Below, piece by piece: positions 32,949-37,816 of a DNA stretch of 37,816 nt. Below the pieces are notes generated by a model that had not been told where the DNA came from, searched no databases, and saw only the letters and a list, made by a program, of their open reading frames with translations. Position numbers and translations under genes: made by a program. The stretch is from Treponema sp. (GTDB lineage: Bacteria > Spirochaetota > Spirochaetia > Treponematales > Treponemataceae). Where the stretch lies: contig JAGBIY010000061.1 in assembly GCA_017934745.1 (NCBI GenBank), positions 1-37,816 of the forward strand. The letters run 5' to 3'. Position 1 is the stretch's first letter. Every line of letters begins with the position of its first letter.

Positions 32949-33023
32949 AAAAAAAAGGGCTGCCCGACGCACAAAATCCACGGAAGACTCTGCTCTTTCA
33001 TAGGGGGTTAATCCGGGCAACCC
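32949..33023 (-). terminator. Long-looped terminator after the small-peptide gene
   Basis: On the minus strand GGGTTGCCCG (33023-33014) pairs with CGGGCAGCCC (32966-32957), ten pairs with one G-T, followed by eight T (32956-32949). The 47-base loop could hold further structure. It ends the transcript of the 61-residue ORF and insulates promoter box e. Confidence 0.75.
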
Positions 33024-33071
33024 AAAATTTTTTAGATATGAACTTCTTCTACGACGACAGTCCAATTCATG

Positions 33072-33257
33072 CTAATACACCATCGGAACCGTCCCCAAAA
33101 ATATGCCGTTGACTCCCGGCAGAACCATCGGATGCGGACATGAAGAATAGCGCGCCATGATTTCAATCGCGCCGCACAGCTCTTCTTTCAAAACATTCAT
33201 GAGAGAACGAACCTTCTGCAGTCTTGAAGATTCTTTTTTACAACTGAAAAAAAACAT
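33072..33257 (-). CDS. Small protein (61 residues) with its own shared-box promoter
   Basis: ATG 33257 is preceded by AGGAGG; a TTG two codons earlier is too close to it. The product starts MFFFSCKKESSRLQ, contains a helix-like VLKEELCGAIEIMA and ends ARYSSCPHPMVLPGVNGIF...VPMVY, with 3 Cys. It stands between promoter box f and a terminator, so it is a complete minimal gene. The helix matches the odd N-terminus of SBP4 (SLKEKLSNFIEAMA; 8 of 14 identical). Family not recognised. Membership in the regulon is the main clue. Confidence 0.6.
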   Translation of the reverse strand: MFFFSCKKESSRLQKVRSLMNVLKEELCGAIEIMARYSSCPHPMVLPGVNGIFLGTVPMVY

Positions 33258-33318
33258 ACACAATTCCTCCTGTACAGTTTCTGGTTTTGATTTCCGCCAG
33301 CAACCCGGCGACAGAATA

Positions 33319-33372
33319 TGTATACACGACTTAAGGAATTGTGTGAAATATAATTTTTTTATAGAAGTGATA
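33319..33372 (-). promoter_or_regulatory. Shared promoter box f (small-protein gene)
   Basis: Box at 33347-33372 (minus strand TATCACTTCTATAAAAAA, then ATTATATT), -35 TTCACA (33342-33347), 17-base spacer, -10 TATACA (33319-33324). No CCTAGTG palindrome. Nothing else was seen in 33258-33318. Confidence 0.75.
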
Positions 33373-33406
33373 GCTTTTTAATATGTATAAATTTTTTTTA
33401 TAGGAG

Positions 33407-33523
33407 CTAGCAGAAAAATTTATTGGTCAGGAGAATGCAAGCCTCAGCTGGTGGAAAGCAGAGAGATTCAACCTCGCTCAGTTTTTCAAGGTCATTTAGA
33501 CTCGCGTGTCGGATTTTTGTCAT
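33407..33523 (-). pseudogene. GNAT gene collapsed by internal deletion
   Basis: The minus strand starts ATGACAAAAATCCG like the intact GNAT gene and is nearly identical to it for 28 codons (to FPPAEA). It then jumps to sequence resembling the gene's 3' end and stops at 33407-33409. The jump is at CCAGCTGAGGCT, a 12-mer present near both ends of the intact gene, so slippage between direct repeats removed the middle and shifted the frame. Its start overlaps the MATE stop (ATGA). Confidence 0.85.
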
Positions 33524-34869
33524 GTCCGCTCCTCCTTCAAATTATTCGAGTGAAATCTATAACAGCATATCATGGCGATGGAAGTGAAAACCCAAACCAC
33601 GGGATATGCGATTGAAACCACATAGAAGCTTGGGGTGAGGCGGGTCGCCACAAAAAGGAAAGCCTGCCGAAGGAGAACGAAGCCCGCGAAGGTTATGACC
33701 GTTGGAGCCAGTGAAATTCCAAGTCCCCGAAGAACCTGGGCAAAAAACATGCACACGGCGCAGAGGATGTAGAAAGGAGCCGTGCATCTGATGAAAACCG
33801 CACCATAGCGGATGGACTCGGCATCGTCTATGAAAATCGAAGTCAAAAATTCTGCAAAGATGAAAAGAACAAGCGCGAAGAAAGCCACTAGCGCAATCTT
33901 CACGGAGAGGGCCGATTTTATTCCCACCCTTATCCGCATGATTCTTCCGGCACCGAAATTCTGTCCCGCAAAAGTCATCGCCGCAAACGCAATGCTCTGC
34001 ATCACAGCCTGCATGAGCTGGTCCAGCCGGACGAACACCGCCCAGCCCGCCGCGCATGAAGAAGTGAAGGCGTTCACATACTTCTGGATGAAAGTGTTGG
34101 AGAATGCCGTGATTGAAGAGGCGATTGCTCCGGGAAGCCCGATTCGAAGTATCTCCTTCAAAATCTGGAAGTCGATTCGGAGCCTCCTGATTTGGACTTT
34201 AAAAACATCGTCGCTTTTCATCAGGACGAAGAAAACAGGAAGAATCGAAAGCCCCTCGGAAATCACCGTGGCCCATGCCGCTCCCCTTATCCCCCATTTG
34301 AAGGCCAGGACGAAAAGAAAATCAAGGGCGATGTTCACGAGCGAAGAGAAGACGAGGAAGTAGAGCGGCCTCCGCGAGTCTCCCAATGCGCGGAGGATTC
34401 CAGAGCCGATGTTGTAGAGAATCAGGAAGCCGATTCCTGCAAAGTAAATCTTGAGGTAAGAATCAGCCTGCTCGAAAACGCTTTCCGGGACGGAAATCAA
34501 ACGCAGCACAAGAGGAGACAGGGCAATTCCCACCACCGTCATAATCAGGCTGATGAAGAACGAGCTGAGAATCGCCGTGTGAATCGCATCCTGCATACGG
34601 CCGATGTTTTTCGCGCCGAAAGCCTGGGAAATCACAATCTGCGCTCCAGTGGAAAATCCCGCGAAAAAGCCTATTACGGTGAAGACGAACTGGGAGGAAG
34701 CTCCGATGGCCGCAAGTGCGTCCTTCCCAAGGAATTTCCCCACCACGAAACAGTCCATCGTGTTGTAGAGCTGCTGGAACATGTTTCCGGCGAAGAGAGG
34801 AAGGGCAAAAGCGGCAATCTTGGGGAGAATGGCTCCCTCGGTCATGTCGAGGATTCTTGACTTTTGCAT
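33520..34869 (-). CDS. MATE-family multidrug/Na+ antiporter
   Basis: 449 residues, about 12 hydrophobic helices. N-terminal signature FAGNMFQQLYNTMDCFVVGK, internal duplication (second half from about IGLPGAIASSITAFSNTFIQ), as in the DinF/NorM-like bacterial clade. Exports cationic compounds with Na+ or H+ exchange. It follows the third K-like gene by 18 bases with a weak ribosome site, so it is probably in that operon, and is GC-rich like it. A role in export of a product of the D3-K3 enzyme is possible but unproven. Confidence 0.92.
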   Translation of the reverse strand: MQKSRILDMTEGAILPKIAAFALPLFAGNMFQQLYNTMDCFVVGKFLGKDALAAIGASSQFVFTVIGFFAGFSTGAQIVISQAFGAKNIGRMQDAIHTAILSSFFISLIMTVVGIALSPLVLRLISVPESVFEQADSYLKIYFAGIGFLILYNIGSGILRALGDSRRPLYFLVFSSLVNIALDFLFVLAFKWGIRGAAWATVISEGLSILPVFFVLMKSDDVFKVQIRRLRIDFQILKEILRIGLPGAIASSITAFSNTFIQKYVNAFTSSCAAGWAVFVRLDQLMQAVMQSIAFAAMTFAGQNFGAGRIMRIRVGIKSALSVKIALVAFFALVLFIFAEFLTSIFIDDAESIRYGAVFIRCTAPFYILCAVCMFFAQVLRGLGISLAPTVITFAGFVLLRQAFLFVATRLTPSFYVVSIAYPVVWVFTSIAMICCYRFHSNNLKEERT

Positions 34870-34887
34870 CCGAGTCGAAGCCCGCCA

Positions 34888-36153
34888 CTAGAAGTGGTTG
34901 TACAAATCTTCCACAAGGGAGATGCAGCCGTGGGTGCCGACGTGCGAGCGGTTCAGAATCTCCTTGTCGAGGCAGGGATTTGACGTGATTGCGAAGAACG
35001 CGTTCAGTTTCTGGGCGATTTTCTTTTCGTAGGAGCTTCCCATGAAGAGCGTCGCGCGCCCCTCGTATTTCTTCGCAATCTGCTCGATTTCGTAGACGTC
35101 GCTCTCAAAATAGACGTCGGCCTTTCTAGGACAGTCGAGATTATTGATTTCGTCGCGGATTTTCTGCCGGTCTTTTTCGTACACAGAATCCGTCAGCACA
35201 ACGGCGAGCGGAATGTGGCCGTGAGAATTGACAAGGAAGCGGGCGATTCCCAAAGCCTTCGCGCTCTCCCCGACCAAAATGAAGCGGTGCCGCTCGAAAT
35301 TTCCGAAGAGCGAGTCCAGATACTCCCAGACGTAAAGCTCCTCCTCGTGCGCGGCTTTCTCCACGAGTTCCTTTTCGATTCCGAGCCTTTCACCGATTAT
35401 CCTCAAGAAATCAGCCGTGTCCTTTGGACCGATTGGCCAGCCGTTGAGATTCAGAGTCTCGATTCCGAATTCGTGCTTGTAGTACGCGTCCACGTTCTTC
35501 GCGAGCCAGGGGGAAAGATTTATGTTGAGGGCGGCGTTTCCAGAATTTTTGAGCTGCTCGATTCCGTCTCTTCTGATGAAGAAAGTGTTCGCCTTCACGC
35601 CGATTCTTGCAAGGATTCTCGTGATTTCCTCGAAATCCCCGCGCAAAGTGATGTCGGAGCTTGGCGGCTGGCCGTAGACGTTCACAAGAAGCGGGTCTGT
35701 CTCCGTCTTTTTGGCGAGCGCCTTCACAGTCGCCAGGAGAGCCATGTTGTAGCCCGTGTAGGTGTCGCCGCGGAAGCCCGCGGTGTCTATGCTCGCAATC
35801 GGGTATTCCGAACCGGAAAAGCGCTCGACGACGCTTCCCACATCGTCTCCGTTGATTCCCATCGAGCAACCGGTCAGAACCGCGTAATAGTCTCCGTCCA
35901 TGATTTCGAGGCTGCCCTTGATTGTCTCGTAGAGCCGCTGGGTTCCGCCGAAGACGACCTCTTTTTCGTAGGCGTTGGAGCTTGGAAGACCGTGGTAGCC
36001 GCCAAGATAATAGAGGTTCGTGCGGTTCGAGGCCTGCATGGAGCAGCCCGGACTCGCGTGGAGAATCGGAATCGCCCTGTAGATGTTCCCGACGACATCG
36101 AGCGCGCCGTGAAGCGAGCACAAATTTCTTGGTCTTTCTATGCATTTTTCCAT
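34888..36153 (-). CDS. Nitrogenase component 1-like beta (NifK-like) subunit, copy 3
   Basis: 421 residues, ribosome site AAGAAGGAA. Cys12 (NLCSLHGAL), Cys37 (HASPGCSM) and an LTGCSMGINGDD cysteine match the P-cluster set; KEVVFGGTQRL gives the FGG motif. Clearly diverged from copies 1 and 2 and GC-rich. It follows D3 by 31 bases. No transporter gene is attached, only the MATE gene. Likely a second enzyme of the same superfamily with a different substrate. Confidence 0.88.
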   Translation of the reverse strand: MEKCIERPRNLCSLHGALDVVGNIYRAIPILHASPGCSMQASNRTNLYYLGGYHGLPSSNAYEKEVVFGGTQRLYETIKGSLEIMDGDYYAVLTGCSMGINGDDVGSVVERFSGSEYPIASIDTAGFRGDTYTGYNMALLATVKALAKKTETDPLLVNVYGQPPSSDITLRGDFEEITRILARIGVKANTFFIRRDGIEQLKNSGNAALNINLSPWLAKNVDAYYKHEFGIETLNLNGWPIGPKDTADFLRIIGERLGIEKELVEKAAHEEELYVWEYLDSLFGNFERHRFILVGESAKALGIARFLVNSHGHIPLAVVLTDSVYEKDRQKIRDEINNLDCPRKADVYFESDVYEIEQIAKKYEGRATLFMGSSYEKKIAQKLNAFFAITSNPCLDKEILNRSHVGTHGCISLVEDLYNHF

Positions 36154-36184
36154 TTTCTATTCCTTCTTGTCCTCTTGTGGTTCC

Positions 36185-37660
36185 TCAATTTTCTGGCATC
36201 TGCAGATAGCTGAACGCGTCTTTTTTGTACCATTCCTCGCGGTAGGCGTTCTTCGAGAAGCGGGAGAGATTCTTGTTGAAGTTGTTGTTGTCGAGAGCGT
36301 CCTCGATTTTCCGTCCGAGGTACAAGACTCCACGGTAGCCGAAAGTCGGCCTCTTGGAGTCGAGGATGTGGAGAGAGGGGATTCCAAGACGGGAAACCCA
36401 GTTCGACATTCCGATGAAGACATCCGGCTTGAACTTTTTGAGGAGGTTCACCTGCTCGTAGGGCTGCATGTCTGCGATGTTCACAAGGAAATCCGAGCCG
36501 TGGAGTTCTTCGAGCCGCTTGAAGTCGTCGATGTAGGCCTCGTCATAATACGGAGTGTGCATGCAGAGGAGCTTCATTCCGTAGTCGCCAATCAAGGTGG
36601 CGGCGGCGAATCCGCGTCCAGTTCCAGCCGTGAGGCAGGCGCGAAGCCCATCCGTCTTCTCTTTGATTCTCGCGATTTCCTCCGCGACGGCGGCACTTTC
36701 AGAAGCGATGAATTCCTCGGCCTCCTTTTCCTTGCCGGCAAGGCGCGCGATTGCCCGCAGCCAGCGGTTCGTGCTCCTCGCTCCAATCGGCATGTTCGTG
36801 ACCGCGTAGGGGATTCCGTATTTCTCCTTCAGGAATTTGATGTATTCGTCTCCGAAAATCTGGCAGACAGAGATATTGTACTCCGCCGCGGGGATTTTCA
36901 TGATGTCCTCGTAGCTTGCGTTGTACGGAAGGATGTTCGCCTCAAGCCCAATCGCCTTGAGCATCCGCTTCATCTCCTGCTGGTCGGCCCAGCTGAGAGA
37001 ATGTGTCGCAAAAAGATTGATTAGCCCCTTCTGCTTTGGCGGCCGCGCCTCACGAATCACATAGTTCTGCAGCGTCGCAAGGGCGAGGTCGTAGCCCGTC
37101 GCGTGGTTCCGGCTTTTGAAGCCCTCGCAGTGGACCGGGGCGAAAAGAATGTCCCTGCCTTCGATTATCCTGTACTTTCTCTCCATCCGCTCCGCCACCG
37201 CGTCGATGTCGTCCCCGATGATGGCAGATGCGCACGAAGAGAGGATGAAGACGATTTTCGGGTTGTAGCGTGCGACCGCCTTTTCAATCGTCTCCTGCAG
37301 GCGTTTCTCCCCGCCCAGGATGACCTCCTTTTCGCCGAGCGCACTGGAAAACACATGGCTGTCCGGGGCGTCGTCCCGTCCCCGGTGGTGTTTGTAGACG
37401 TTGAGCCTGTCAATCGCCCCGAACGCGGCACAGCCGGAGCAGCCGAGCGGAGAGTGGATAATCATCACGGTGTCCTGCAACGAGACGAGTGCGTTCATGC
37501 TGTTCACCTGCACGCACTGGATTCCCTGCTCGAACGTCCTGTGCGCGTTCTTCAGGCAGTGCGCCTGCGCTTTCCCCCGAAGTTCCCCCGACCCGCCCAC
37601 CTGCACATCGGCAAACCCCGGATGCTTGTCGCGGATTGTGTCTTGAATCTGTTTCTGCAT
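36185..37660 (-). CDS. Nitrogenase component 1-like alpha (NifD-like) subunit, copy 3
   Basis: 491 residues, ribosome site AAGGAAG. P-cluster-type Cys49, Cys74 (HSPLGC) and Cys143 (LSSCASAIIGDD); HCEGFKS follows. A cysteine in YNISVCQIFGDEY lies exactly 18 residues before the P of KEKYGIP, again equivalent to NifD Cys275. The His442 region reads TFGYRG, with Phe in place of His. Another Cys follows Cys74 (C-S-G-C). GC-rich. Only a 21-base gap separates its start from repeat copy 3, so the promoter or a preceding NifH-like gene would lie beyond the repeat. Confidence 0.88.
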   Translation of the reverse strand: MQKQIQDTIRDKHPGFADVQVGGSGELRGKAQAHCLKNAHRTFEQGIQCVQVNSMNALVSLQDTVMIIHSPLGCSGCAAFGAIDRLNVYKHHRGRDDAPDSHVFSSALGEKEVILGGEKRLQETIEKAVARYNPKIVFILSSCASAIIGDDIDAVAERMERKYRIIEGRDILFAPVHCEGFKSRNHATGYDLALATLQNYVIREARPPKQKGLINLFATHSLSWADQQEMKRMLKAIGLEANILPYNASYEDIMKIPAAEYNISVCQIFGDEYIKFLKEKYGIPYAVTNMPIGARSTNRWLRAIARLAGKEKEAEEFIASESAAVAEEIARIKEKTDGLRACLTAGTGRGFAAATLIGDYGMKLLCMHTPYYDEAYIDDFKRLEELHGSDFLVNIADMQPYEQVNLLKKFKPDVFIGMSNWVSRLGIPSLHILDSKRPTFGYRGVLYLGRKIEDALDNNNFNKNLSRFSKNAYREEWYKKDAFSYLQMPEN

Positions 37661-37681
37661 ACAATCTTCCTTGATTTAGGT

Positions 37682-37816
37682 CGAATGTCGAGTTTATGCA
37701 TACCGTAGTTGCAGAAACAAGCTCCCAGCGGGAACCCGCCCATCAAAACGGCAGTACCGCTTCGCGGTGGCTGAGTGTTTTGATGGACGGAACCCCGCTT
37801 CCGCTCGTTTCTGCCA
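37682..37816. repeat. Long-dyad repeat element, copy 3 (cut by the window end)
   Basis: The 135 bases are identical to bases 1-135 of the window and in the same orientation. It has the short apex of copy 1, without the extra hairpin of copy 2. It lies immediately upstream of the third D-like gene. Confidence 0.9.

Noticed and set aside
32921..33112. Plus-strand 63-codon frame
   Set aside because: It spans the minus-strand terminator and the small-protein gene end, has no ribosome site and no recognisable features.
16626..37660. Reading the D-K pairs as true nitrogenase (nitrogen fixation)
   Set aside because: No NifH, NifB, NifE or NifN in the window, proteins shorter than NifDK, and the His442 equivalent is Met or Phe in all three D subunits.
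1..37816. Search for CRISPR arrays, tRNAs, rRNA, transposases and integrases
   Set aside because: No regularly spaced repeats, no tRNA-like cloverleaf recognised and no DDE, HUH or tyrosine/serine recombinase motifs; the island shows no recombinase and was probably moved by homologous recombination.

Overview
The window reads as chromosomal DNA of a spirochaete, most likely a gut or rumen Treponema. This is an inference from large BspA/beta-helix lipoproteins, two chemotaxis receptors, anaerobe-type iron-sulfur flavoprotein and ABC genes, and the absence of plasmid or phage functions. No rRNA, tRNA, CRISPR array or transposase was seen.

Layout. (1) 1-2244: a methyl-accepting chemotaxis protein between two copies of a 160-180 bp long-dyad repeat; a third copy ends the window. 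(2) 2389-11644: a GC-rich plus-strand operon of three lipoproteins, two of them carrying Pmp-like beta-helix repeats and a C-terminal BspA-type leucine-rich domain. (3) 11732-14543: a secreted alpha/beta-hydrolase esterase and a second, divergent chemotaxis receptor on the minus strand. (4) 14797-14946: the last 48 codons of a lost ABC permease. (5) About 14.95-32.67 kb: a visibly AT-richer island with a TetR regulator, an iron-sulfur flavoprotein, broken bioB debris and then, all on the minus strand, the nitrogenase-like system. (6) 32.56-33.52 kb: debris of ATPase and acetyltransferase genes, and a small free-standing peptide gene. (7) 33520-37660: GC-richer again, a MATE transporter and a third nitrogenase-like gene pair, then the repeat.

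The main interest is the nitrogenase-like system: three NifD/NifK-like gene pairs, four NitT/TauT-type substrate-binding lipoproteins sharing a double-cysteine motif, one permease, two ATPases (one a chimera) and a CysK-type PLP enzyme. No NifH, NifB, NifE or NifN is visible. The D subunits keep the P-cluster cysteines and an exact positional equivalent of the cofactor-binding Cys275 of NifD, but have Met or Phe in place of the cofactor-binding His442. Together with cysK this suggests uptake and reductive cleavage of a small, probably sulfur-containing, molecule (as in methylthio-alkane reductase) rather than nitrogen fixation; the substrate cannot be read from the sequence.

Six promoters within the island and its right flank share one architecture: a 26-bp conserved box abutting a weak -35, a spacer of exactly 17 bp and a good -10. 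They head every transcription unit of the system inside the island plus a small-peptide gene, and so define a regulon. The N-terminal piece of a resident-style ATPase gene at the right edge of the island and the C-terminal piece of a resident-style permease gene at its left edge suggest that the island replaced the middle of an older ATPase-permease operon.
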